64,000 nt of DNA from Vibrio algarum (GTDB lineage Bacteria; Pseudomonadota; Gammaproteobacteria; Enterobacterales; Vibrionaceae): the NCBI RefSeq assembly GCF_028204155.1, contig NZ_JAQLOI010000003.1, positions 1 through 64,000 of the forward strand, read 5' to 3'. The stretch's first letter is position 1. The number at the start of each line of letters is the position of its first letter. Of the stretch, positions 53,407 to 62,865 are shown one piece after another. The notes under the pieces are model-generated. The model saw nothing but the letters and a program-made list of their open reading frames with translations. It did not search any database and was not told the DNA's origin. The translations under genes and the position numbers were made by a program.

Positions 53407-55989
53407 CTAACTCACTAACAAATTCAGCTCACGGTTATACATCGGGTCTTTATCAAACGATAAGTAGGAGTAGATACGCTCTTTTGTCTCGTCTAAATTA
53501 ACGGCAGCTTTCTGGTACTGCTCTACACTAGGTAGTTTCCCTAATATTGCACTCACTGTTGCCAATTCTGCAGAGGCTAGGTATACATTAGCTCCCGTAC
53601 CAAGACGATTCGGGAAATTACGGGTGGAAGTAGACACAACTGTCGTTCCTTCACCTACTCTTGCTTGATTGCCCATACATAACGAGCAACCCGGTTCTTC
53701 AACACGCGCACCATAACGAACGTAAGCATTAAAACAGCCTTCTTGACGAAGTTTCATATCATCCATCTTTGTCGGTGGCGCTAACCACAATTTTGATTTA
53801 GCAATATCACCTTGCGCTTCAAGTAACTTAGCAGTTGCACGGAAATGACCAATATTAGTCATACATGACCCCACAAATACTTCATCAATCTCCGTGCCAG
53901 TCACTTCCGAAAGCAATCGCGCATCATCAGGGTCATTGGGGCAACATAAGATAGGTTCGCTAATGTTATTCAGATCTATCTCTATAACTTCAGCATATTG
54001 CGCCCCTTCATCCGCTTTAAGCAATACCGGGTTTAATAACCACGTTTTGATCGCATCCACGCGGTTTTGTAGGGCTGCCCTATCGCCGTATCCGTTTTCA
54101 ATCATCCAATAAAGTAACGTGACGTTAGATTGCATATTTTCAATCACTTTCTCTTCAGATAGTGCAATCGTGCATGCCGCAGATGAGCGTTCAGCAGAGG
54201 CATCTGTCAACTCAAACGCTTCGTCAACGCTGAGATGTTCCAAACCCTGAATCTCTATGATGCGACCAGAAAAAACATTCACTTTATTTGCTTTTTCTAA
54301 TGTGAGTAACCCTTTTTTCTTTGCAACATAGGGAAGCGCGTGTACCAAGTCCCGTAAGGTGATACCTGGTTGCATCTCCCCGCTAAACTTGACCAATACC
54401 GATTCCGGCATGTCGATAGGCATGGTGCCCGTGGTCGCAGCATAAGCCACCAAGCCAGATCCCGCAGGAAAAGAGATGCCGACAGGAAAACGTGTATGGC
54501 TATCACCACCCGTTCCTAATGTATCGGGAACTAACATTCGGTTTAACCACGAATGAATCACACCATCACCCGGACGCAATGCAATACCACCACGAGACTC
54601 AAAAAAGCCCGGTAATGTTGCATGCAGTTTGCTATCGATGACACGAGGGTAAGCCGATGTATGGCAAAAGGATTGCATCACAAGGCTGGCATTAAAATGA
54701 GTGCAAGCAAGGTCTTTTATCTCATCACGCGTCATTCCGCCAGTGGTATCTTGTGAGCCTACCGTTGTGACGGTTGGAGTGCAGAACATGCCGGGTTTTA
54801 CACCATCAACACCACAAGCTTTACCCACCATTTTTTGAGCTAAAGTAAACGGACCTTGTGCTATATCCTGATTGCTCTCTTTGGCTGGCATGTTAAGCGA
54901 AGCTCTAACTCGTTTCGTTAGCGACTGACCAATTAGGTACGGGATGCGACCACCAGCCCTTACCTGAGAAAGTATCGCGTCGTGTTTGTATTCATACCGG
55001 ACTAGTATTTCTTCAGAGCCATTGCGTTTAATTACACACTGATAAGGGTAGATATCAATGACATCACCCGTCTCAAGCGATGAAACGTCTGCTTCTATCG
55101 GCATAGCACCTGAATCCTCAAGTGTGTTGAAAAAAATTGGTGCTATCTTGCCACCTAATACTACACCACCAGTTTTCTTGTTTGGAACAAAGGGAATATT
55201 GTCACCGATATACCAAAGTAATGAATTTGCTGCGGACTTGCGTGATGAACCTGTCCCTACTACGTCGCCAACAAAGCATAGCGGATACCCTTTTGATTTC
55301 AGAACATCAATTTGGGCCACAGGTCCAATTGCACCTTCTTCGTTAGGCTCAACACCATCACGGCGATTCTTGTACATGCTTTTCGCATGCATAGGAATAT
55401 CAGGCCGAGACCACGCATCAGGTGCTGGTGAAAAATCATCTGTGGTACTTTCACCCGAAACCTTAAAGACCGTCATGGTAATACACTCGGCCACCGCAGG
55501 GCGTTTAGTAAACCACTCTTCATTCGCCCAACTGTCTACAACCGCTTTAGCATACATATTAGAACGGTTTGCTTTCTCAACTACCTCGTCTGCTTTCTCA
55601 TACACTAAAATCATTTCTTGCAGTGCTTTCGCTGCGGTAGTTGCCAATTTTTCATCTTCTAACAATTCGATCAACTTATCGACACAATACCCTCCAACCA
55701 TGCTCCCCAACATCTTGGTTGCGTCAACGGGTGAAATACCCGGTACCGTTCTTTCACTTTGCGCAATTTCTTGCAAAATATCCGCTTTGGTTTTCGCAGC
55801 CTCATCAACACCAGCCGGTGTTTGATGCCATAAAAGTTCGACGACAGTATCGATAAGCTGCTTATCGTTTTCTGACTGTAAGATAGCAAAGCAAGCTTCT
55901 ACTTCTTCACTGTTTAGGCTTGCTTTTTCGATGCCTTGTGTAGCTCTTTCTGAACACTTGCTGAGATACTGGTCATAAATTGCTTTCAT
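53407..55989 (-). CDS. acnB: Aconitate hydratase B / 2-methylisocitrate dehydratase
   Basis: An 860-residue AcnB-type aconitase: N-terminal HEAT-like domain (about 1-150), swivel domain (about 160-370; GDVVGTGSSRKSAANSL), and three catalytic domains. The 4Fe-4S cysteines are in VGSCMTNIGH and GCSLCMGN (Cys768 and Cys771). It interconverts citrate and isocitrate. Most vibrios have a housekeeping acnB elsewhere, so this may be an extra copy dedicated to the surrounding citrate genes. ATG at 55989 follows GGAAG. Confidence 0.95.
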   Translation of the reverse strand: MKAIYDQYLSKCSERATQGIEKASLNSEEVEACFAILQSENDKQLIDTVVELLWHQTPAGVDEAAKTKADILQEIAQSERTVPGISPVDATKMLGSMVGGYCVDKLIELLEDEKLATTAAKALQEMILVYEKADEVVEKANRSNMYAKAVVDSWANEEWFTKRPAVAECITMTVFKVSGESTTDDFSPAPDAWSRPDIPMHAKSMYKNRRDGVEPNEEGAIGPVAQIDVLKSKGYPLCFVGDVVGTGSSRKSAANSLLWYIGDNIPFVPNKKTGGVVLGGKIAPIFFNTLEDSGAMPIEADVSSLETGDVIDIYPYQCVIKRNGSEEILVRYEYKHDAILSQVRAGGRIPYLIGQSLTKRVRASLNMPAKESNQDIAQGPFTLAQKMVGKACGVDGVKPGMFCTPTVTTVGSQDTTGGMTRDEIKDLACTHFNASLVMQSFCHTSAYPRVIDSKLHATLPGFFESRGGIALRPGDGVIHSWLNRMLVPDTLGTGGDSHTRFPVGISFPAGSGLVAYAATTGTMPIDMPESVLVKFSGEMQPGITLRDLVHALPYVAKKKGLLTLEKANKVNVFSGRIIEIQGLEHLSVDEAFELTDASAERSSAACTIALSEEKVIENMQSNVTLLYWMIENGYGDRAALQNRVDAIKTWLLNPVLLKADEGAQYAEVIEIDLNNISEPILCCPNDPDDARLLSEVTGTEIDEVFVGSCMTNIGHFRATAKLLEAQGDIAKSKLWLAPPTKMDDMKLRQEGCFNAYVRYGARVEEPGCSLCMGNQARVGEGTTVVSTSTRNFPNRLGTGANVYLASAELATVSAILGKLPSVEQYQKAAVNLDETKERIYSYLSFDKDPMYNRELNLLVS

Positions 55990-56173
55990 TCTTCCGGTTC
56001 CTGTCTTGATGATCGGTTTTTAACGTAATACAGACATCTTTCATGCTTTCTAGAACGAGTAACGTGACTTATAACAGCATGACTATTTAAGAAAAAAGAC
56101 AGTATGGGTTTAATGAACGTAATAGATTGAGTTATGCTCGTAAGCAAATTCAAGGAAGGATTGGAGCACATTT

Positions 56174-57046
56174 TTGAATAATACTAGAGGAAGCATTTTT
56201 ATGGTGCTCGCCATGGCGGCATTCTCCATAGAAGATATGTTCATAAAAGCGGCAGCGAGCAGCACTAATGTTGGTTTGATACTGGTACTATTTGGTTTAG
56301 GTGGTACCTTAGTTTTCGCCGTGTTATCCAAAAGAAATGGAGATATCATCTTCCACCCTGCCATTCTGTCTCGACCGATAATTGTGCGAGCTTTTTGTGA
56401 AGTGATTGGTCGGCTCTCTTTTGCATTAGCCATCACACTAACCGCACTCTCTAGTGCCTCTGCGATATTACAAGCTACCCCTTTAATCGCCATGCTGGGT
56501 GCTGCGTTTTTCTTTGGTGAAAATATCGGGGTAAAACGTTGGCTTGCAGTTTTAGTCGGCTTGATTGGGGTGTTAATGATCATTCGTCCTGGCCTTGAAG
56601 GGTTTGAAACGGCGTCGGTGTTTGCCGTTGTCGCAACATTAGGATTTGCAGGCCGAGACCTTGCTACTCGAGCCGCGCCTCCAACACTGTCGAATACACA
56701 ACTGGGTATTTATGGTTTTTTTGTCCTGATCCCTACTGGTATTGGGATGTTTGTCTACAGTGGAGAACCATTACACCTTGACGTTATCGCGGGTTCTAAA
56801 ATAATTGGAGCCGTCGTATTTGGTGTAGCAGCCTATAACGCATTAACCATCGCGATGCGCACTGGAGATGTCTCCGTTGTTGCACCTTTTCGATATACTC
56901 GACTTCTTTTTGCGTTGATCATCGGGGTGTCGATTTTTGGCGAATCACCAGACTTGATGACTCTATTAGGTAGTCTACTTATCGTAATGTCCGGTGGATA
57001 TACACTAATTCAAAGTCAACGTACGAACAAAACGATACCGTGTTAA
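56174..57046 (+). CDS. EamA/DMT-family transporter
   Basis: A 290-residue ten-helix DMT transporter with two EamA repeats (about 5-135, 150-280) and landmarks ATPLIAMLGAAFFFGENIGVKRW and VVAPFRYTRLLFALIIGVSIFGESPD. The start is a TTG at 56174 with GGAG seven bases upstream; an internal ATG at 56201 is the alternative. It is divergent from acnB and may exchange an organic acid or amino acid. Unrelated in sequence position to the DMT gene at 13730. Confidence 0.88.
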   Translation: MNNTRGSIFMVLAMAAFSIEDMFIKAAASSTNVGLILVLFGLGGTLVFAVLSKRNGDIIFHPAILSRPIIVRAFCEVIGRLSFALAITLTALSSASAILQATPLIAMLGAAFFFGENIGVKRWLAVLVGLIGVLMIIRPGLEGFETASVFAVVATLGFAGRDLATRAAPPTLSNTQLGIYGFFVLIPTGIGMFVYSGEPLHLDVIAGSKIIGAVVFGVAAYNALTIAMRTGDVSVVAPFRYTRLLFALIIGVSIFGESPDLMTLLGSLLIVMSGGYTLIQSQRTNKTIPC

Positions 57047-57082
57047 ACAAAGGTACATTTATATCGTGGACGCGTTATTCGC

Positions 57083-58720
57083 CTAACGAGTACTTACGTT
57101 AGCCAACTCCTCTTCTATTTTTGCTTTTATTTTTTGCTTAGGAATATAAATATTAAATAGCGCTCCGCCTAATTCAGACTGTTCTACGATAATCGTGCCG
57201 TTTGCTTTATTAACGATAGTATGAATTAGGTTAAGGCCAATACCGTGATTAGGTTCTGTCTTCTTAGTGTATTTTCGCTCAAATATCTTATCGATATCCT
57301 CTTCTTTAATACCATCACCACTGTCTTCTACTTCAATCAATAGATTTTCACCTTGATGCACAAAAAGCCTAACCAGCTTCTCTTCAACTTCAGAACGCAC
57401 AATAGCTTCAAATGCATTATTAATAAGATTACCAACAATACATGTTAACTTGTTTTCGCTAAAAGGCAGGTCATCGGTTTGGATACTGCTCATTGGGTCA
57501 ATCTCTAATCTAACACCTAACTCTTTGGCTCGTGACATTTTACTTAACACAAGGGCGACCAGCGTTGGCGTTCTGAATGCTTTTGACACACTGTAAATAT
57601 CACTCTGTTTACTGCTGTGCTCTGACTGTATAAAGTCCATCGCTTTTTCATATTTTTCCATCTGTAATAAGCCATAAATCACCGACATCTGGTTATTAAA
57701 CTCATGGATTATCGCTCTTAAATTCTCTTTATCACTGGTTACTGCATTTATCTCTTGTTCCAACGCTTCCTTTTCGCGACGTAAACGAAAACTGATAACC
57801 GCACCGGTTTTTTCACCTTGGTCGTTAAACATAAATCGACGGTTAGCCACTAAAGTTTCGCCATTGCAACTAATGGTTTGATCGCTCACCTCACTCTCAT
57901 TAGAGGCATTGAAAAAGTCGGTTGGATAGAGATATTGGTCTATATAGGTATTGTGAACGTCCTCTCTTTCATCCAAGATATGAAGGTCTTTAAGGGCTGA
58001 ATCATTGATCACCAATATACGATTTTTACTATCGACAGCAATGACACCTTCAAATACTGTATTTAGAATTCCTTGCCTTAACTTGAGTGCCATTTCAATT
58101 TGCTGCGGGCTTTGGTGCTGCATTTTTCGACTGATATAACCCGTAAACCGTTGATTAAATAACGTTGAGCCACCAAGTATTAAAATGGATAGAATGATGG
58201 TTATTTGAAAACGCTGGTTTAATTTACTCAGAGCTTGTTCATAATTCATGCCAACGGAAACAATACCTGCATAATCACCTTTGTATAAAACCGGAACCCT
58301 CGCCTTTATTAGTAACTCTTTTTCGATTCCAGCGCTGACTAGCGTCACTATTTCACCATTCAAGATTCTTTCAAGGTTTGCATCTATCAGCTTCTTACCA
58401 ATACCACGTCCTTCACTATGGTAGATACGAACCTGTTTATCATTGGTAATAGAAACATAATCAATATCTGGTGGCGGATTGTAATTTTCCATTAATCCAC
58501 TGACCGATTTACCATCTTGCTTAAAGACAGCAAACTGTAAATCTTGGTTAGAAGCAATAAGTTGAGCTTGAGTTAATGCAAGACTTTGCATACTTTCAAT
58601 GCGTACCGATTTAATATTATCGTAAAGAATAACCTCGAATGAAAGTACGATAAGTATGGCCGATAAGGACATAACAACAAATATACGCTGAAAAAAGAAA
58701 TTGGCTTCAAAATATGGCAT
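57083..58720 (-). CDS. CitA/DcuS-type sensor histidine kinase
   Basis: A 545-residue sensor kinase: TM1 (about 12-32), periplasmic PAS/Cache domain (about 35-170; RIYHSEGRGIGKK fits CitA-type ligand pockets), TM2 (172-188), cytoplasmic PAS (about 215-315), SPOB-type dimerisation helix with His339 in HEFNNQMSVIYGLL, and HATPase with NLINNAFEAI and DSGDGIKEED. It probably senses citrate or a tricarboxylate. It is divergent from the TctCBA genes, but no response regulator gene is in the window. Confidence 0.9.
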   Translation of the reverse strand: MPYFEANFFFQRIFVVMSLSAILIVLSFEVILYDNIKSVRIESMQSLALTQAQLIASNQDLQFAVFKQDGKSVSGLMENYNPPPDIDYVSITNDKQVRIYHSEGRGIGKKLIDANLERILNGEIVTLVSAGIEKELLIKARVPVLYKGDYAGIVSVGMNYEQALSKLNQRFQITIILSILILGGSTLFNQRFTGYISRKMQHQSPQQIEMALKLRQGILNTVFEGVIAVDSKNRILVINDSALKDLHILDEREDVHNTYIDQYLYPTDFFNASNESEVSDQTISCNGETLVANRRFMFNDQGEKTGAVISFRLRREKEALEQEINAVTSDKENLRAIIHEFNNQMSVIYGLLQMEKYEKAMDFIQSEHSSKQSDIYSVSKAFRTPTLVALVLSKMSRAKELGVRLEIDPMSSIQTDDLPFSENKLTCIVGNLINNAFEAIVRSEVEEKLVRLFVHQGENLLIEVEDSGDGIKEEDIDKIFERKYTKKTEPNHGIGLNLIHTIVNKANGTIIVEQSELGGALFNIYIPKQKIKAKIEEELANVSTR

Positions 58721-59032
58721 TCCAGTTAATTAACTAACAACATAAGTATACATAAAATATTTACTTAAAGAAGGAAGTAAATTCCAAAAACCACTCAAAC
58801 ATCAATCTTTAATATCTTATCTAATTCTAACTAGATAATAATTTAGTCCATTCTATGTTTTGTCCATTAAAACCATAACAACTTTTGTGGCTCGAATCTA
58901 AATACGTAGGCATCACATAGAGTGATTCTATTTTTAACTAATATCCATCTCAGGCAACAAAATTCATCTATAGGAATTTTGACCCACATTTTGATATCGA
59001 CTTTTTATAATGAGATTTAAGGACATTTTAAC
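58721..59032. promoter_or_regulatory. Divergent control region of the kinase and second TTT genes
   Basis: The 312-base gap has GTCCATT at 58846-58852 and again at 58862-58868, a direct repeat with 16-base pitch, and an inverted repeat ATTTACTT/AAGTAAAT (58759-58766, 58775-58782) 39 bases before the kinase start. Either could bind the missing response regulator. Confidence 0.45.
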
Positions 59033-60010
59033 ATGAAAAAGATTATGGCTTTAGCAGGCGTAGTAGTGCTTGCTGGTTGCGGACCAGAATCAAATAAAGT
59101 GCAAGATACAGCGAATTACCCTGAAAAACCGATTGAGCTAATCATCCCATTTGGTGAAGGCGGCGCGAGTGATACTTTTGCAAGAAAGTTCTCTGAACTA
59201 ATGGCAAAAGATATGAACCAACCTATTCAAGCGGTAAACAAAAAAGGCAGCAGCGGTCTGGTTGGCATGGTGTACGCTGCTCAAAAACCAGCAGATGGTT
59301 ATACGGTTCTTGAAGTCACGCCTTCAATGGTAATCTCTGACGCACTAGAAGTAAGTGATGCCGTTAAATTCATGCGTGACTTTGAACCTCTAGCTCGCAT
59401 CCAATCGGACATCTATGTACTTTGTCTACCTGGTGAAAGTCAGTTCACATCGTTTGAGGACCTCGTCAAATATGGTCAGGATCACCCAATTACCTTTGGT
59501 GGTGTAAGCCCAGGTGGCCTTGATGACTTAACACTGAATGCGTTAGCAGCAGCAACAGGTGTTAACATTAAATTTATCCCTTACAAATCTGGTTCTGAAG
59601 TAAAAGCAGCCGTACTTGGTGGCGAAGTAGATATCTATCTGGATAAAATCGTTTCCGCCGTTAATTACATTAAAGATGGCAAAGTTAAGCCCGTGCTAGT
59701 ACTCAACGAAGAACGAATCACTCAGCTTGATGTATTTAAAGAAGTACCGACATCTCAAGAACTTGGCTACGACGTAACCATAGGTTCATGGCGCGGTTTT
59801 GTTGTTAGAAAAGGAACCGCACCTGAGATTAAATCTTACTTAATCGACAAAATGCAGTCGGCTTATAACACAAAAGAATATAAAGATTTCGCGGCACTTA
59901 ATCTTGTAGATATACGTCCAGGCTATTTAGATGCAGCTGGATTTTATACCCAGTGGGAAAGCGAATATAAAAAGTTTGACGCTGTAGCTAAACAAGTCGG
60001 ATTAAAATAA
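59033..60010 (+). CDS. tctC: TctC-family tricarboxylate-binding lipoprotein
   Basis: A 325-residue lipoprotein: signal peptide MKKIMALAGVVVLAGC with lipobox LAGC (lipidated Cys16), then PIELIIPFGEGGASDTFARKF near residues 33-53, AVNKKGSSGLVG and VEVTPSMVI-like contacts. It would hand carboxylates to TctAB. Position beside a CitA-like kinase and aconitase argues for citrate or a similar acid. A stable hairpin follows it. Confidence 0.93.
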   Translation: MKKIMALAGVVVLAGCGPESNKVQDTANYPEKPIELIIPFGEGGASDTFARKFSELMAKDMNQPIQAVNKKGSSGLVGMVYAAQKPADGYTVLEVTPSMVISDALEVSDAVKFMRDFEPLARIQSDIYVLCLPGESQFTSFEDLVKYGQDHPITFGGVSPGGLDDLTLNALAAATGVNIKFIPYKSGSEVKAAVLGGEVDIYLDKIVSAVNYIKDGKVKPVLVLNEERITQLDVFKEVPTSQELGYDVTIGSWRGFVVRKGTAPEIKSYLIDKMQSAYNTKEYKDFAALNLVDIRPGYLDAAGFYTQWESEYKKFDAVAKQVGLK

Positions 60011-60027
60011 TAAAGTTTAAAATAATA

Positions 60028-60053
60028 TATATAGCCTCAATAGAGGCTATATA
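60028..60053 (+). other. Intercistronic hairpin after tctC
   Basis: TATATAGCCTC (60028-60038) pairs perfectly with GAGGCTATATA (60043-60053) around AATA. It has no T-run, so it probably stabilises the tctC part of the message instead of terminating it. Confidence 0.6.
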
Positions 60054-60069
60054 AATGGAGTAATTTAAA

Positions 60070-60552
60070 ATGGGCGAAATAATCTTTCACGTGTTCCTTC
60101 TGGCCGTAATGGGGCTATTTTTTAATGAGACACTGGATATTAATACCGCAAGAATGACAGACCCTATTGGTCCTGCTGGATTCCCTCAAGCCGTAATTAT
60201 TTTGGCAGTCTTATTATTAGTTCCCTCGCTTTATAAAGCAGTGAAAAAATATAAAGAGAGCTCACAAGAAGAAAAAAATAGCAAAATTAAAGAATTGGAC
60301 CCTGGTTTCATAGCCCTTCTCGGCACAATCGTTCTTTTTGCGTTAACCATCGGTTATGTGGGTTTCTGGTTTGGTGCTGTCGTCATCATTTCTTTGGTCA
60401 TGTTCATTTTGAACGAGAGAAAACCAAAAAAATTGATATTAACTACGGTCATTGCTTCTTTAGCATTTACGTTTGTTTTCGGAAATATACTCAGTATTCC
60501 CCTACCTCGCGGTATCGGTATCTTCGAATCACTAAGTTACCTTATCTACTAA
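60070..60552 (+). CDS. tctB: TctB-family small membrane subunit
   Basis: A 160-residue protein with four hydrophobic segments and a Lys/Glu-rich loop (about residues 55-78), typical in length for TctB. It lies between tctC and tctA; GGAG precedes the ATG by nine bases. It partners TctA in the inner membrane. Called by position and hydropathy, as the family is weakly conserved. Confidence 0.88.
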   Translation: MGEIIFHVFLLAVMGLFFNETLDINTARMTDPIGPAGFPQAVIILAVLLLVPSLYKAVKKYKESSQEEKNSKIKELDPGFIALLGTIVLFALTIGYVGFWFGAVVIISLVMFILNERKPKKLILTTVIASLAFTFVFGNILSIPLPRGIGIFESLSYLIY

Positions 60553-60568
60553 TCTCTGGAGAGAAATA

Positions 60569-62116
60569 ATGGATTTTAATTTATTAGTGGAAGCACTCCA
60601 GGTAGTGTTTCTTCCGACTAACTTCGCCCTGATCATTATGGGTATGTGCTTAGGAGTCTGCTTTGGCACACTGCCCGGCATTAGCTCTTCAATGGGCATC
60701 GTTTTAATGATCCCATTTACTTACTATATGGGTATTAATGCATCAATCATTATGCTAGTAGCTGTATATGCTGGCTCGGCTTACGGTGGCTCGATAACCG
60801 CTATTCTGTTCAATACTCCAGGTACTGCAGAATCGGTAGCAACAACATTTGATGGCTATCCCATGGCGCAAAGCGGGAAAGCAGGTAAGGCTCTTGGTCT
60901 CGCTATGTCTGGCTCATCGTTTGGCGGTATCTTCTCTGTATTGGTTATGTTATTGCTCGCGCCAGCTCTGTCCGTCATTGCCCTTGAGATCCAAAGCCCT
61001 GAATACTTTGCACTAACCCTTCTTGGTATGGCTTGCATCTCATCTGTTGGTTCTAAAGATCTACCGAAAGCACTCTCTACAGGTCTAATTGGTATTCTTA
61101 TTGCGTTAATCGGTATGGATCCAATGACGGGCGTCTCAAGGCTCACTTTTGGTCAACTAAACTTCCTAAACGGCATTGAGTACATCCCAATCATGATTGG
61201 TTCTTTTGCTATGGCAGAAGTATTCAAACAAGTTATCAACCGCAAAACTAAAAATGAAAAAACCACTGGTGATGCTGGTAAAGTATCCCTAGAAAGTATT
61301 AGCCTTAAAGAGTTTTTCAAGTACAAAGCTACTGTTATCAAGTCTGCAGTTATCGGTACTTGTGTTGGTATCTTGCCCGGTACTGGTGGTTCCATCGCTT
61401 CTATTGTAAGTTATGGCGAAGCGGCACGATCTAGCAAGAATAAAGAGATGTTTGGTAAAGGTGCAGAAGAAGGGGTACTTGCTCCTGAAACAGCAAACAA
61501 TGCTGCTGGTGGTGGTGCAATGATTCCAACGCTAGTGCTGGGGATCCCTGGGTCGCCAACAACAGCAATTATCCTTGCTGCACTTGTTTTACAAGGCTTA
61601 CAACCGGGCCCACAGTTGATGGCTGAACAGCCGCTACTACTTTATTGCATTTTCTTTTCAATGCTGATTGCAAGTATCGTTGTATTCTTCAGCGGTCGTT
61701 ATGCAGTTAAAGCGTTTGCAGCGGTTCTTAAATTACCATACGGCCTGATCGCTCCAATGATTGTAATGTTCTCTATTATTGGTGCTTACGCAAGGTCAAA
61801 CGACATGTTCCAAATCTGGGTCATGCTTGCATTTGGTATTTTGGGTTACTTCTTTAGTAAATTTAAGTTCTCTGCTGCATCATTAATCTTAGGCATTGTC
61901 TTAGGTAACATGATGGAGGAGAGTTTCAGAAGACAATTGCTCATCTCGGACGGTAACTTTATGTCTTTCTTTGAAAGACCAATTACTGTGGTGATTTTGA
62001 TTGCGGTTGTGGCTGTTGTTTTGTTCCCAATAATCAGCAACATGAAAGAAAAAAGAAAGCACAAAAAGCAGCTACTGCTTAACGGCTTAATGCTTTGCAC
62101 AATGTATTATAGATAA
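60569..62116 (+). CDS. tctA: TctA-family large permease (C-terminus possibly frameshifted)
   Basis: A 515-residue permease with GTLPGISSSMGIVLMIPF, NTPGTAESVATTFDGYPMAQSGK and a second half containing PGTGGSIASIVSYGEAARS and GIPGSPTTAIILAAL, as in TctA. A GGAG Shine-Dalgarno precedes it. At the C-terminus the A-run 62049-62054 may have lost one base: one more A would read KAQKAATA then stop at 62080, a more usual tail than the present QLLLNGLMLCTMYYR. The 12-helix core is unaffected. Confidence 0.9.
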   Translation: MDFNLLVEALQVVFLPTNFALIIMGMCLGVCFGTLPGISSSMGIVLMIPFTYYMGINASIIMLVAVYAGSAYGGSITAILFNTPGTAESVATTFDGYPMAQSGKAGKALGLAMSGSSFGGIFSVLVMLLLAPALSVIALEIQSPEYFALTLLGMACISSVGSKDLPKALSTGLIGILIALIGMDPMTGVSRLTFGQLNFLNGIEYIPIMIGSFAMAEVFKQVINRKTKNEKTTGDAGKVSLESISLKEFFKYKATVIKSAVIGTCVGILPGTGGSIASIVSYGEAARSSKNKEMFGKGAEEGVLAPETANNAAGGGAMIPTLVLGIPGSPTTAIILAALVLQGLQPGPQLMAEQPLLLYCIFFSMLIASIVVFFSGRYAVKAFAAVLKLPYGLIAPMIVMFSIIGAYARSNDMFQIWVMLAFGILGYFFSKFKFSAASLILGIVLGNMMEESFRRQLLISDGNFMSFFERPITVVILIAVVAVVLFPIISNMKEKRKHKKQLLLNGLMLCTMYYR

Positions 62117-62127
62117 AATCACACCCT

Positions 62128-62156
62128 AGCCACTACTCACTGTAGTGGCTTTTTTA
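62128..62156 (+). terminator. Terminator of the second TTT operon
   Basis: AGCCACTAC (62128-62136) pairs perfectly with GTAGTGGCT (62142-62150) around TCACT, followed by TTTTTTATTTT. Confidence 0.92.
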
Positions 62157-62227
62157 TTTTGATCTATTTTGTACTGCAAGGTTCATTTCCACACAATTAA
62201 TTCTCGCTAGTTTGATGACCTTGACAC

Positions 62228-62270
62228 GGTAGAACGATCACTCTACCACGCGGTAGAATAAACGTTCTAC
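62228..62270. promoter_or_regulatory. Twin operators of the TetR regulator
   Basis: GGTAGA...TCTACC (62228-62233, 62242-62247) and GTAGAA-N6-TTCTAC (62253-62258, 62265-62270) are two inverted repeats of one motif, 25 bases apart at the left half. A TTGACA -35-like hexamer (62221-62226) touches the first. This suits autoregulation by the gene at 62305. Confidence 0.72.
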
Positions 62271-62304
62271 TTCGCGTAGGAGAATATCAAATTACAGAGG
62301 CAGT

Positions 62305-62844
62305 ATGTCTAAAGAACAAATCGCGAAAAGCCTTGAAGAAGCGTTCAGTCAACATGGTTTTGCCGAACCGAGCGTGGCAAAGTTAAAAACAGCCTGCAAT
62401 GTAAGTTTACGCACGCTTTACAAATATTATCCGTCTAAAGAGGCCATGATTGCTGGCGCGTTAGAGCATCGCCACCACCGGTACCTTCATTTTCTTTCCG
62501 AAGGTTTACCCGAAGACAAAAACAAATCAATCCCCCATATATTCGCTAGGCTTGAAATATGGATGATGAACTACGCACCGAATGGTTGTATGTCGATGAA
62601 TGCCATTTCTGCTTTTCCTGATAACCCATTGGTAAACCAAGCGGTAAAAACACACAAAACTGAAATTCGCCGCTTTTTGGGAACGCAGAGTGAAAGAGAA
62701 GATCTCGCTACCGCTTTGTACTTGCTTCATGAAGGAGTATCAAGCGCATGGCCAGTACTGGGCGGTGATGTCGTGAAATCAGCGGAGAAAGCGGCTTTAT
62801 GTTTACTGAGTGAGCAGCCACCTTTAACTACAACAATTAAATAA
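62305..62844 (+). CDS. TetR-family regulator
   Basis: A 179-residue TetR protein: N-terminal HTH (about 5-50; AKLKTACNVSLRTLYKYYPSKEAMIAGAL) and a ligand domain with MNYAPNGCMSMNAISAFPDNPLV resembling the thiol-rich regulators of electrophile responses. Twin operators lie just upstream. It is 21 bases before an MDR oxidoreductase gene and likely represses it with itself. Confidence 0.92.
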   Translation: MSKEQIAKSLEEAFSQHGFAEPSVAKLKTACNVSLRTLYKYYPSKEAMIAGALEHRHHRYLHFLSEGLPEDKNKSIPHIFARLEIWMMNYAPNGCMSMNAISAFPDNPLVNQAVKTHKTEIRRFLGTQSEREDLATALYLLHEGVSSAWPVLGGDVVKSAEKAALCLLSEQPPLTTTIK

Positions 62845-62865
62845 TAAAGCTTAAGGATACTCATC

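Noticed and set aside
55058..55825. 255-codon plus frame antisense to acnB
   Set aside because: Low-complexity Ser/Thr-rich translation antisense to a well conserved gene; no ribosome site.
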